From contig KZ627161.1 of NCBI GenBank assembly GCA_002917775.1, positions 638,417-702,416 on the forward strand: 64,000 bases of DNA, read 5' to 3'. Below, piece after piece: positions 46,301 to 58,357 of the stretch; positions within the stretch are counted from its first letter, which is position 1, and each line of letters begins with the position of its first letter. The position numbers were made by a program, and so were the translations under genes. The DNA is from Glaciozyma antarctica PI12. Lineage: Eukaryota; Basidiomycota; Microbotryomycetes; Kriegeriales; Camptobasidiaceae. The notes beneath the pieces were generated by a model, which saw only the letters and a program-made list of their open reading frames with translations, did not search any database and had not been told where the DNA came from.

Positions 46301-48242
46301 ATGCACAACGGCTCCAGCATCAAGCTCCTCACGGGTACGTTTCTCGTTCCCTCCTTTGCAGAGCAGGGGGAGCTCTTGGGGAGAGCTAAAAAGCTGACTT
46401 TTGCTCTCTCTTTCGCGCGTGATTAGGGAACAGTCACCCCTTGCTAGCTCAGCAGGTCGCGGATAGGTGGGTCGCGTTTACGTGCTGAGAGGACTGGCGA
46501 CGCGTATGGGCTGGGGGGGAGATTGGAAGAGGAGGAGGAGGAGGCGGGAGGCGGGCGAATGACGGGAGGCGGCAGAGTTCGTTAGAGGACGGAGGTGGGC
46601 AGAGAGGCGGTGGAAGCTGTGGTTGGAAGAAGGGAGGGATTGAGGACGCCATCAAGGATCAGGAGGGACGACCAGGAGCAGCCAGCCCACTCGAGCACAC
46701 CAGCTAACGACCTCGCTCCTCTCCTCTCCACAGGCTCGGTATCCCTCTCACCCGCTGCGCCGTGAAGAAGTTCAGCGACAACGAGACCTCTGTCTCGATT
46801 GGCGAATCCGTACGCGAGGAGGACGTCTTCATCCTCCAAACCGGCTTCAACCCCTCTCCCTACGCGTTCGGGCAGAAGAACCGCACGCCCGGTGGAGAGA
46901 TCCAGCCTCGCTCGACGAGCCCCCTCCCGCCTACCCGCCCTGGGTCGCCCACGCAAGAAGCGGCGAAGCCCCAGCCTGCGCCTTTCAATGACCCGAACGA
47001 GAACGACATGGAACTCTTGATCCTCATCTCGGCCTGCAAGACGGCTAGCGCGAAGAGGATCACCGCGGTCATTCCCTGCTTCCCTTATGCGCGCATGGTG
47101 AGTGGCTTTCTCTGGAAAGGAGCGGGAAGCCGCAGGCTGAACCGAGTGAGGAATGCAGGATCGCAAGGACAAGTCGCGCTCTCCCATCACCGCCAAGCTC
47201 GTCGCCAACATGCTCCAGATTGCCGGCTGCGACCACGTTATCACCATGGACCTTCATGCGAGCCAGATTCAGGGATTCTTCGAGGTCCCCGTCGACAACT
47301 TGTGGACCGAGCCTTCCATGATTCGGTGCGCTGCTTCCCGCACGAATCGTTCGCAACGTCCGTATTGATGCGGCTTTGCCTTTTAGCTGGGTCAAGGAGA
47401 ACATTCCCGACTGGCGTGATGCAATCATCGTCAGTCCCGACGCTGGAGGAGCCAAACGGTGAGCTCTCCTTGTCTTGCAAACTCCTGTTCATGTCACTGA
47501 TGAGATTCTTTTCAGCGCCACCACCCTCGCTGACAGGCTCGACGTCGACTTTGCGCTCATCAACCGCAACCGCTCCAAGGGCGACGCACCGGGCTCCGAG
47601 GGACGGATGGAGATTCTCGTCGGGGACGTGCGCGACAAGGTGCGCTTTTCATATGTCGGAGCGGAGAGCTTCCAGCTAATCTCGGATAACAGGTCGCCAT
47701 TCTCATCGACGACATGTGCGACACTGGAGGAACGATCAAGCTTGCTACTAACGCGCTCATCGAGGGTGGCGCCCGAAGCGTTTACGCCGTCGTCTCGCAT
47801 GGTGCGTCGTGCCTTGTCGCGAATCGACGTGCTTTGCTAAACATCTGATCGCAGGTCTGCTTTCGGGCGAGAGCACTGCTATGCTCGCCAAGCTTCCTAT
47901 CGAGAAGATTGTCGTGCGTTGGTGCCGTCATTGGCCGTCATTGGCCGTCAAACTGATCTGTTTCCCGCCACCAGGTCACCAACACTATCTGCCAGACAGA
48001 ACACCTTCGACAAGGAGCCGGCAAGCTCGAGATCATGGACATCAGTCCCGTCCTCGCCGAGAGCATTCGCCGAGTGCGTTCCCACTCTCGCCCATCGTGA
48101 GCGCCTTTGCTGACGCTTTCGCTCACAGACGCACAACGGAGAGAGCATCAGTCTTCTCTTCTCTGAGGGTTCGTCGCTATCGTTCTCTCCTTGCCTCGTT
48201 GCTCATCCTTTGATCGCAGGCGGAGCGTCCATGTTCGGATAA
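46301..48242 (+). CDS. PRS1: Ribose-phosphate pyrophosphokinase (PRPP synthetase) with an internal insertion
   Basis: Makes PRPP for nucleotide, His and Trp synthesis. The ATG at 46301 gives [12 protein letters not shown], then [33 protein letters not shown] and [20 protein letters not shown]. The flexible loop is [19 protein letters not shown] (47160-47210), followed by [19 protein letters not shown] and [12 protein letters not shown]. The PRPP-binding site is [20 protein letters not shown] (47697-47757). The end is TAA 48240-48242. About 50 residues rich in Pro/Ser are inserted after FILQTGF (46850-47000), like the non-homologous regions of yeast Prs1 and Prs5, so a Prs1-type subunit is likelier than Prs2-4. 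The second intron is unusually long, about 250 nt. Confidence 0.88.
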
Positions 48243-48479
48243 ATGTACGGTGGATCCTGGGACTGGGGAGTCTTTCCGCGCTGGAGTCGTGTGCGTTTAA
48301 GCTATAGAACGGTGTTACAATAGTCCTCCTTGTGCGAGAACTAGGAGAGCAAGCACACTGCGTGCGAAGCCCCTCGCCCTAGCTAAAATCTCAAGTAGCG
48401 AAGGATTTTGGCCGAGAGCGACAGGGCTCTCTCTTGCCTTCTTCCTCTCACGCGCAGAGCTTCTCAAGAACCCATCAGC

Positions 48480-49070
48480 ATGAACGCCGCTCCTCTTCCC
48501 GCTCCTCTGCACCTCCGCTTCCTCTCCGGACAAATTCTGTCCGGCGCACAGGTGAGCCCTTCCTCTCAGCCTCGCGACCCAGAACCTAACGCCTCCTTCT
48601 CGCCAGGCGCACCAAGTCATCGCCTCCTTCCTCTCCTCCGACGCCCCCTCCGTCCTCTCTGGCGCAGGTGGCGCAGCAGCCGCTCGCGAGTCTCTTGCGC
48701 GCCTGGCGGAAGGGCTGAAGGAGGAGGCGGCGGAGGGGCAAGTCGAGGGAGTGCGCGAGGAGGGGGGCAAGAAGAGGACGAAGAGTGAGAAGGGGGAGAA
48801 GGGGGAGACGAGCAAGAGGAGGAAGGTGGCGGGTGGGAAGTGAGAGGGGCTGAGATGGTGCGTTGGACGTTTGCTGTGAACGGGATTGGTGCTGATGCGC
48901 CGGCTTTGCAGGTGCGTTGAAGCTACTCCTCAAGCACTTGCGACCTAGTGAGCTTGCCAAGCCGCAAGACAGGTACGTTCAGGCGTTTGCTCGTTGGCGA
49001 GGGCTAGCTAACCATGGATCCTCTCAGGGCCGCCGAAGAGCGAAGCCATGAGGCTCTTTCTGTCGGCTAA
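48480..49070 (+). CDS. Small protein of unknown function with basic central region
   Basis: The ATG at 48480 gives MNAAPLPAPLHLRFLSGQIL, then after an intron AHQVIASFLSSDAPSVLSG, an acidic helix and a Lys-rich stretch (KKRTKSEKGEKGETSKRRK). Splicing from a GTGGGA donor at about 48834 into 48911 continues the frame as ALKLLLKHLRPSELAKPQ, and a last exon ends EERSHEALSVG with TAA 49068-49070. Without that splice the reading ends at TGA 48841-48843, giving about 100 residues. The downstream exons read well and have a GTACGT..CTAAC..CAG intron between them, so I favour the longer form. Nuclear location would suit the basic stretch; no family recognised. Confidence 0.6.
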
Positions 49071-49331
49071 ACGTTTCGAAGCTGTTCGTACAGCTAGCAG
49101 CTACAATACAAAGAGCCCAGTCACCCGCGATCACTAAACTTCCTCGCTGAACACTGCTTCTCGCTGCTCGAAGCTGCTTCGCGTTGGGACCTTTGGTGCG
49201 CGGCGCAACTGTGCCTGGGTCAGAGAACACCAAGCAGAGTAGAAGAAGCTCAACACTTCGACGAGGAAGAAGAAGCACCGAAGCAGAAAGCTCACTTCAC
49301 GCCGCTGCGAGGGCGAACGGCTGCGATCCAC

Positions 49332-50648
49332 TCATTCGTCGGCTCCTACAATCTCCTCCGCCTCCTCCGTATCCCCAGGCGCTACCGGCGTGTACCCCAC
49401 TTCCGCGAGAACCTTGAGCACTCCGACCTCCTTGATCGCTTCGAGCGCAGTCTCCGTCTTCGTTAACACCATCCCCGCGTACCCGAGCGAGTTGATCGAC
49501 ACTTCCTCCCCGTTCGGTAGGGCGTAGGATTCCTTTGTCCGAGGAACGAGGTGTATGTACGTGTCGGTGATGATGACGTTGTAGGACAGTTGGGAGAGGC
49601 GGAGTTGAACACCGTCGGGAGAGGAGAGGGAGAGGCGCCGGAGATGGTCGATCATGATGTCGAGGAGGGTGAGGAAGACGTTGGCGAGGTACGAGTGGAG
49701 GTCGGTCGGAGGGGGAGAGAGGAGGGTGGTGAAGTTTGCGTAGGGGAGGGGAAGCTGGAAAGGTGCGTCTTTGGGGAGAGTCAGCGAGGAGCAAGAAGTG
49801 AGAGAAAGGCAGGGCGCACTGATGTTCTCCGGTCGATGGGCGGCAATGTAAGAGTCGAAGGGAGCCACACCGTTGGAGAGGGGGATGAATTGGATGCTGG
49901 AGAGAACGGAGATCAGCAAGGAAGCGCGAACAGAGTGTGGAATGAACTGACTGCTTGTGGGGTTGGCTCGCTCCGCTGCTCGCTCCACAGTTGAAGAAAG
50001 CTACGTGCTTCTCGCGCGATCCGAGTTGCTTTACGATAGAGTAGGCCGCCACAAGCTCTGCGGGCGTGAGAGGCATCGACTGGGGCGCGAAATCCTTTGT
50101 AACGATCAGGAAGTGACGAGGGGTAACGCAGTGCTTGTTGAGCTGCAGAAAGCGGTCGTTAGCTTTGCGTTCCTGCACAGTCTCCAGCTGCAGACAACCA
50201 GAGCTCCCACAGAGCCGGTGCCTCCCTACCGAGGCAGCAGCTCTCGAGCCGTCCCAGCCCGTTCCCTAGTCGCCCACCAAGCAGATCCCACTCACCAGAA
50301 CCACAAAGCTCTCCCCACTGTCCTGCTCGTCCTCCTTGACCGTGTCCTCGGCAACCAGCAGCTCAGGCTCGTACGGCGGCGCGAACGGATCCTTCTTCTT
50401 CTGCACGGGCGCGCTGTCCTCCTTTCCAGAGGGCTTCTTGGCCAGAGCAGGCGCACACCGAATCTCGAACTGCGCGGGCGTGGGTCAGCGCAGGCGACAG
50501 AGCACAGCGGAGGACGCACTGGGATCCCTTCCTCCTCGACCTCCACTTCCTCACTCTCCGTGTAGAGGGCGGCGCCTTTGGCTACTGCAGCCTTGTAGGC
50601 CGCCTTGATCTTGGGGCCGAGGCCAGGGAATAGAGGCGCAGTTGACAT
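49332..50648 (-). CDS. APA2: Ap4A phosphorylase / ATP adenylyltransferase
   Basis: Splits diadenosine tetraphosphate to ADP and ATP using phosphate. The ATG at 50648 gives MSTAPLFPGLGPKIKAAYKA, then FEIRCAPAL, DPFAPPYEPELLVAED, NKHCVTPRHFLIVTKDFAPQ, SMPLTPAELVAAYSIVKQLG, VAFFNC and GASQPHKHIQFIPL, the HIT-like site with the nucleophilic His (near 49900-49960). The C-terminal part has LPYANFTTLL, LSYNVIITDTYIHLVPRTKE and INSLGYAGMVLTKTE, with the stop at 49332. The domain order and length, about 340 residues, fit fungal Apa1/Apa2. Confidence 0.9.
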
Positions 50649-50874
50649 CGTGAGGGGACGAGGGCAAGGAGCAAGGCGCGGGGAGCTCGGAGTTGTGTTC
50701 GACAGAGGGCACTCCTCGAGCTCAAGGCCCGACAACGACTGGAGCAAGCAGAGCTGACGGCTAATCTAGTACTTTCTCAAGCACAGCAGCTCCTACAATA
50801 ACCCCTTCCTTCCCATCCCATCGTCCCTGCTCCGCCCGCGATCCCAGCTCACAAGGCCCCCCATCTCCTTCTCC

Positions 50875-51366
50875 TTACAAGCCAACCTGCTTGACCGCTT
50901 CGCGTATCCGCCGTTGCCGAGAGATGGGAGCTGTTGAAGGGGAAGGGAGAGCGTTCGTGTCTGGCGAAGTGAACATAGGCATCAGCAAGGCGTTCCTCCG
51001 GCGGCCAACTCGCTACCACTCACCCAGGATCCCAGCCGTCACCAAAAGCTTCTCAACCCTCTTACTCGGCATCGCTCCCTGCGCCAGCCAGTACTTGATC
51101 CGCTCCGTGTTCCACACGACCTTCTTGTCGCCGCACTCCTGCACCGAGACGACTTTCTTCGCCTGAGGCGGGCCCCACTCGGCGCCTCGACGCTGGCCGT
51201 TCGGGGAGAGGGTAGGCGGAGGGGTAAGGACGGGAATGGGGTGGTAGGCGCCAAGGATCTCGAGAGGACGGCCGGTGGGGCGAATGGAGGAGGGGGAGGC
51301 GACGATTTGGTACGAGGGGTTGTTGCGGGACAGGGGAGTGCGGGAGAGGCGGATTCGGACGCCCAT
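50875..51366 (-). CDS. MRPS16: Mitochondrial ribosomal protein bS16m
   Basis: Small-subunit protein of the mitochondrial ribosome. The ATG at 51366 gives MGVRIRLSRTPLSRNNPSYQ, then VASPSSIRPTGRPLEILGAY and NTERIKYWLAQGAMPSKRVE, classic S16 text. An in-frame stop near 51013 is probably inside an intron: a GTGAGT donor right after GILG and a CTGATG branch with CCAG acceptor near 50950 join to LPSPSTAPISRQRRIREAVK and TAA 50875-50877. The start at 51366 is chosen over upstream ATGs because S16 proteins begin at this motif. It shares a 142-bp divergent promoter with URA5. Confidence 0.88.
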
Positions 51367-51508
51367 GCTGACTGAGTAGATTCGGAGAGGAGTGGGGCTT
51401 GGTTTGGCGTTACTGGCTGAGGAGGAGAAGGGAGAGGGCGTCCACGGCGAAGACGCTTCTTCTCCTCCCTCCTCCCTCCTCCTCTCGCCTCCAGCACACT
51501 CAGCAGGA

Positions 51509-52192
<684 letters not shown>

Positions 52193-52721
52193 AGGAGGTG
52201 AGCTGTTCTTGCTCCGAGGAGATCTGGACTATCGCTGATCTCGTCCTTTCCACAGCTGGCGAAGCATCCTCGGCTCGTAGGTAGAGCAATTATATAAAGC
52301 ACACAGCAATGCATCCTCCGGCTGGAGGTCTCGAAGTACGATGGGGCGAATGAGGATGCGGCTTCTTCTGCGTCACCGCACTCCTCATCGCACAAGTTCT
52401 CACCGAGGATCTCTTGCCGCTCTTCAATTCCGAAGCATTCGCTTCAGGCTAGGTGTTGGCATCTCATAGAACGGTGGAGAGACGGGGGACCATCGCAGCG
52501 AGAGCGCGAACGTGTTGAACACCTGCTCGCCTCTCGCCTCAGCTTCAAAGAACCTGTCTCGCTATAGCCTGTAGTCCGAAGCTTTTGAGATCTCCAAGCA
52601 GCATCTGTGCTCGTTGAAAACGAGAGACGAAGGGAGCTCCATCTCGTTGAGCACGCGAAAGCGTCCTCCCAAGTCCTTTCACCTCTCCCCCTTTTACCAC
52701 TCTCTCAGATCCCTCAAAACA
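52193..52721. other. Intergenic between URA5 and glutaredoxin
   Basis: A 529-bp same-strand spacer. An ATG at 52607 is in frame with the glutaredoxin and could extend it, adding a charged then hydrophobic leader. Nothing else was seen. Confidence 0.4.
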
Positions 52722-53270
52722 TGCTCACGACACTCAAGAGCCTCTGGCGAGCCTACGTCGTTGGTCCCGACCTCACTCCCGCGCAGCTCTCCGCTGCCAA
52801 AGACGTTGTAGAGGTGAGCACCCCCTGCTCGACCCACCTTCCGCTGCTGACTGTCTCCGCGCCCGCAGAACCTCATCTCTTCCTCCCCCGTCGCCGTCTT
52901 CTCCAAGAGCTACTGCCCGTACTGTACGCGCGCCAAGCAACTGCTCTCGAGTCTGGGTCAGGACGCAAAGACGCAGGTGCGTCGAGGGAAGGGAGAAGGA
53001 TGGATCGGAGCTGAACTGTGCGCTGCAGGTACTCGAGCTGGATTACGATAAGAACGGGAGTGCGATTCAGGCGTACCTTGCTCAGCGGGCGGGGGTGTCG
53101 AGGGTTACGGTGCCTCAGGTGCGTTCGAGGAGGCGTTGCGGATCGAGCTCCGAGGGAGGTGCTGACGGTCCTCGTTCTCGCAGATCTTTATCAAGCAGCA
53201 GCTCGTAGGAGGCTGCTCTGATCTCCAGTCGCTGCACGGCAAGGGGAAGCTGGTCTCGATGCTCGCTTAG
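52722..53270 (+). CDS. Dithiol glutaredoxin
   Basis: Glutathione-dependent thiol oxidoreductase. The ATG at 52722 gives MLTTLKSLWRAYVVGPDLTP. The next exon carries SSPVAVFSKSYCPYCTRAKQ with the CPYC active site (52885-52940). Then VLELDYDKNGSAIQAYLAQR, the TVPQ cis-Pro region spliced to IFIKQQLVGGCSDLQSLHGK, which holds the glutathione-binding GGCSD, and TAG 53268-53270. The length of about 120 residues fits Grx1/Grx2. An in-frame upstream ATG (52607) could give a longer, possibly mitochondrial form. Confidence 0.92.
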
Positions 53271-53330
53271 GGACTGAAGGAGGTTAGATGCGACGTAATC
53301 CAATTCCGTGTACAACAAGCTCCTGCTCCC

Positions 53331-56300
53331 TCAAATCCAGCTATCCGATACGACATGAAGGTCCTCAGTACGACACCACCCGCGCTGTCCGTCCTCCTTG
53401 CGACCCAGCAGCCACCCACTCCCTCCCTCTGCGTTGTCCGCTTCCTCCAGCTCGATCTGCACCAGCTCCCCAACACTGCGAACGTTCAAACGTATCAGTT
53501 CCTGCTCCCCCAATCCGCAGAAAGGACTCACTCAAACGAGAGGATTGGATACCGACTCCTGAAAGCGTTCGACCGCGCCGAAGCCATCGTCGCCGCCGTA
53601 TAAAGGACCGTCTCCGCTTCGAAAGCTGGGACGTCCTCCGCCTCGTAGTACACCGACTGGCGCTTCTTCCCCTCTCGCCGACTCGTGGAGCGCCTTGCCC
53701 CTTGCGACGGCTCCTCGTCGAACGTGTCATCCTCCTCTGCTTCGAAGGAGGAGGACGAGGCTCCACGCGCGAGGGAGGCGGGGAAGGGTGAGGAGACGGC
53801 TCGTCGTTCATGGGAGGGGAGGAGGGGGAGGGGAGGAGAGAGGTATTCGGCCGAAGAGGGGAGAAAAGCCGTCGTCGAGCCGCCCGAGCGCCGTTCCTTT
53901 TGCTCAAACCCCTTCGAGCCGTTCGCCAGTCCCACCGAAGGAAGCGGAGGCGTCGCGGGAGTTCCGTTGGACGAGGCAGTCGAAGTGCTGGTGGCGTTGG
54001 ACATGGTGAAGGACGGCGCCGACGATTCCGATGCGATGCTGCTGCGGTTTGTCCCGCTCTGCTGAGGGCTTCCGTTGGCAGATAAATCGCCGGATCCAGA
54101 GGCCGAGGGGAAGCGTTGCCGAGAGATGGGCCGGTTCGAGAACGGCGTCGCGGCGGTGGGATGGGGGATCGAGGTCGGGCGAATGTGGCTAGTTGGCGAG
54201 TTGAGCGCTGCGAAGGAGACGAAGCGTTAGTGCTGCGTAGCCTGAGCGTGAGCAGAGTGAGACGTACGCGTTGGCGTGACTCCAAGACCGGCTGCAAGCG
54301 TGTCCATCATCTGAGCGACCGGGAGATGGCTGCTTGCGAACGACGACTCAATCGCGCCGTACGGTCCTTCTGGGATCTGTACGAACCACTGATCGGCGAA
54401 CGCCGTCCAGGCGAGGTGAACGGCCTCGTGGTACGTCGCCTGCGCCGTGGCAAAGTGGGCGATGATGATGTTGAAGTAGCGCGAGACGCTGCTGAGGAAT
54501 CGCGGTAGCTCAATGTTGAGCTGCGCCGACAGGACCAAAAACTCTTCGGAGCCTCGACGGTCGACGGGGAGCTTCTTGGCGAGGTAGCGGGAGTGGTCGA
54601 GGAGTTTGTCGTTGCGTTTGGCGATGACCGAGCGAGGGTTCTCGAAAAGGCTGAGGAGGTGCTCGGTTTTGACGAGGAGAGAGTGACGAATCTCGTAGTC
54701 CTGTGGAGCCCAGTCGTGAGTCATGGCGAAAGGGAGGAGAAACGGAACAGACTCACGAGGTCGGCCCAGGGACCGTCGATGGAGGGTCGCAAGACCTGCT
54801 CGAGAAAGGCACAAAGCCGCTCGTGACCACCTCCCCTCACGCGCCCCTCCCCCATCTGAGGAGCGTAGACCTCGATCCATCCCTCAATCATCGTGCCCTG
54901 CGCCTCGAGCGCCGACTTGGTATCGCGCGACCAATCCCTCATCTCGCTCGAGAAGTGAAGGACAGCACTTCGCGAGCTATCGACCAACGCAGCGAGCGTG
55001 TCGAACATGTCGTCCTTCTCCTGATCGACGATCCCGAAAGCGACCTTGGCCTTCTGCGACGAGCGAAGGAACTTCTTCGTGACGGAGCGGCTGAACGTCG
55101 AGCTCAAGTTCGGGGTTCCAGCACGAGAGGGCGAGCGAGGGACCGACTCCTTCTTGCTGACGATCCGGCCGACGAGGTCGTAGCGCTTCTTGAACTCGTT
55201 GATGTGCTCGGCGACCATGAGCATGTCGGTATTGGCTCGCTTGAGATCGTTGCGATCCGGGTGGTTCTTGGGCGTGACGGCAAGAATCTGGTCGAGGAGG
55301 AGGGGGTACTTGAGGCATCGCTGAACAGGCTTGATGAGGAGGCTAGCGAGGTCCCAGGCGTTTGTACGTCCGTGGCTGAGAGTCTTGCAGTCGGCGAGGT
55401 AGGTGCGAAGGACTGGCTCGAGCTCCTGAAGACGCAGAATGGCGCGGTGGTGGCGAGCGCAGTACGTCGAGTAGACCTGCTGAATTCGAGGGAGCTGCAT
55501 CGGAGCAGCTCAGCAACGGTCGCTGCAAGATGAAGGAGTGAGAACATACCATCTCGACAAAGACCTCGCCAATGCGATCCGCCATATCCTCCTCGTTCCC
55601 GCTCCCGCGCGCTCCATCGAGGACTCCAGCGAACGCCTCCGCTAGGTCGGCCATCTCCTCCAAGTTAGCAAAAACGACGTGCAGGTCCTTGGCCGACATG
55701 AGCGGCTCGCCAGCGACTACGAGAGCGGGAGAGGGCTGCGACGAAATCCGACGAGGGAGGGAGAGACGACGTTGGTTGTTCTTCGAGGTCGCGTCGGAGG
55801 AGGGAATGGGCGAGGGAGGACTGCCGCCAAGGATGTTGCCGAGTCCCAGTCCCGTACTCATAACGTGGTCGGCGATGGAAGCCATGTCTACGAGAAAAAG
55901 GCATCAGCACGATCTCGTTCGGCAGTCGAGCAAGAATCAAACACACCAGCTCCCTTCGCCCGCGCCAAAAAAGATATCTCGCACGACGGCCATATCACTC
56001 GCATAACTCGCCTCCGTCTCGACAAGCTCCTCGATCGTCCTCCTCCTCTTCTCCGCCATCTTGGCATTCGTCTTCCTAATCTCGTCCGCTTGTTTCTCAA
56101 TCGCCACTCTCTCCACCTCCCTGTCCGTCTGCGCCGTCTCCGCTTTCCGCGCGACGAAGGAAGGCACAGGAGAGACACCACGGAGGGTCGCAGGGCTAGG
56201 AGGAACGCGTTCGGAGCGAGAGAAGGTCCCGAGATGCGGCTTGAGATCCATGTCGAAGCCGAGTCCACGATCTCCTCCGAGTTCCTCCTCGCTACCGCTC

Positions 56301-58316
56301 GACGAGGATTGTGCCGACATTGTCGATGTGAAGTAGGTCGAATCGCGGTGCGCGTTCGGCGGTTGGGAACGAGAGATGGCGGGGCTCACTTCGGCTGAGC
56401 TAGAGTCGGCGGTGCGGAACGTGTTGCCCAGGGCGGAGGAGGAGGGGGGGAAGAGGCCGACGACGGGTTCGGAGGGGTGTCGAGGAGCGGCGTACTGGAA
56501 TCGCTTGCGGCTGGAGAGGGAGAGGACGGGGGAGGAACTTGTCGGGTCGGTGGTGGGGTTGTGCGGAGAGGTTAGTCGGGGAGTGGCGAGGGGGGAGCTG
56601 GTCGTGGAGACGACTGGCGACGCTGCTGCTTCCGCCATCTCGGCGAGGCTCATCCCGCCGTCCAGAGCTGCCTCTGCTTCGCCAGTAGGAAGCACCATCG
56701 CCAACGACTTGCCACCCTCCATCGCCGCGGCCGTCTCGTCGAGGAAGAGCGCCAGCCGCTTCCTCTTCTCCGCGACGTTCGCCCGCTCCTGCAGAAACTC
56801 GTCCGGAAGCCTCTCCTCGTCGTGCTGCAGCGTCGAGAAGTTCGAGTCGGTAGGCGAATGGAGGTCCGCACCGGTCGTGAAGGTTCGAGAGCCACGGAAG
56901 ACGATGCTGGCGGCCGAGCTCGTAGTAGACAGCGTCGATGATCCCGAGACTCGGCGGGACTGCTCCTCGCGAGCTCTTGAGGACGAGTACGGATCTCGAA
57001 GCTCCTCTTCGCGAGGTCTTGAGGAGATGGAAGTCCGGTGCGAGAAGATGGGAGCTCGGCGAGAAGAGACGGAGGAGGGTCGAGAGGGCGAGGGAGGTTC
57101 GTCACCGATAGAGTTGGCGATGGAGCTCGAGGTGTGGCGACGATTGGAGGAAGGTCGGGAGGGGAAGGGGAGGCTGCTGCTGGATACCGATCGAGGGAAT
57201 GTGGATGATGCGGGCGAGGGAGGATTGCCTGAGAGAGAGCAGCACGTCAGTGTCCCTTCCCAAGCTCCGCACAAGAAAATGAGGCTACGTACTCGAGAAT
57301 GCCGAACGTGATCCTCCAAAGAGCATATCCTCCAAAGCCGCCTCGTCCTCCGGAACGACCGACCGCATAGACCTAATCGACGCTCCCGACGACGACTGAA
57401 CTCTCGAACTCCTCGACTCAGTACTCGCAGGCCTCTGCACCCTCAACGGCGTCGTATCCGAGACGCTTCTCCGTCCGCTAATCGACGAGCGCGAAGATGA
57501 GCCTGGAGGGGGTTCGTTATCGAGGAAGGAGAAGTCGAGGTTGAAGTAGTTTGGAACGGCGGGGCCGGGTTGGAGAGTCGGGGTGAAGGGGGCGGAGGTG
57601 CGGAAGGGAGAGGCGCGGGACGAGGGGAAGGGTTGGACGGGGGAGGGTTGGTAGTCGTTGGAAGGGAGGTGGAGGCCGCGTAGAGATGAGGAGGAGGGTT
57701 GAAGGGAGTGGGAGTAGAGGTTGGTTGTGGGAGGAGAGGTGGGAGGGGAGCGTGGCGAGCGCAGTTGACGAGGTGCGGGGAGGGAGTGAGTCGAGGTGGA
57801 CGAGGGAGCACGGACGACGCGGTGTTCGGGAATGTTGTTCATCGTCGAGGTAGGTGAAGACGCCAGTTTGGAGGTCGATCCAGAAGAGGTGCGTCGCGCG
57901 TGAGTAGGAAAGGGGCCATTGGCGGCGGTGTCGCGGAGAGAGGTGCGAGGGAGAGGTGAGTTGGAGTGGTCGTGAGGAGAGATCGTTCGAGACAGCGTTC
58001 GCGAGTGATGTCCATGGCGTGGTGGAGTACGAGGGAAGGGTTCAGGGCGAGTCGGTGGTGAGGTGGCCGGAGGGAGAGACGGCGTTTGAGAAGGTGAAGG
58101 GAGGCGAGTTGCGGGGGTAGGGAGGTACGAGGGGAGGACGGGGACGGGAGGAGGAGGGGTAACGGATGAGCGTGGTCGGATCGATCCCAGAGAGGTAGAG
58201 CGCGATTGTCGAAGGGGTGGGACGGGAGGAGAGGAGGAGGAAGTAGACATCAGCGGACGGTTCGACGACAGCGAGCGCTGGTGCACGAAGGGAAGGTCGT
58301 CGCGAGCGTTCCTCAA
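53331..58316 (-). CDS. Rho guanine-nucleotide exchange factor with DH, BAR and SH3 domains
   Basis: Activates a Rho/Cdc42-type GTPase at membranes; domain order as in Gef1/Tuba-type proteins. After a long Ser/Pro-rich N-terminus, the DH domain starts EKRRRTIEELVETEASYASD (near 56020) and contains AWDLASLLIKPVQRCLKYPL then LLDQIL (55270-55350). A BAR-like helical domain follows (EDYEIRHSLLVKTEHLLSLF; SSVSRYFNIIIAHFATAQAT, 54400-54700). A Ser-rich linker leads to an SH3 domain: YPILSFE spliced to VGELVQIELEE, GWLLGRKEDGQRGWCRTEDL, stop 53331. The start at 58316 is the first ATG of the last open frame, but the frame stays coding-like upstream to an acceptor at about 58346, so the gene may begin further upstream. 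Confidence 0.82.
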
Positions 58317-58357
58317 GTGAGCTCGCTTCGTGCGAAGAGAGAGGTCCCTGGAAGAGA

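Noticed and set aside
47928-47952. Short tandem repeat (ggccgtcatt) in the PRPP synthetase gene
   Set aside because: About two copies within an intron; too short to be more than local slippage.
56376-57311. 311-residue plus-strand open frame
   Set aside because: It is antisense to the Ser-rich N-terminal part of the Rho GEF and mirrors its codon composition.
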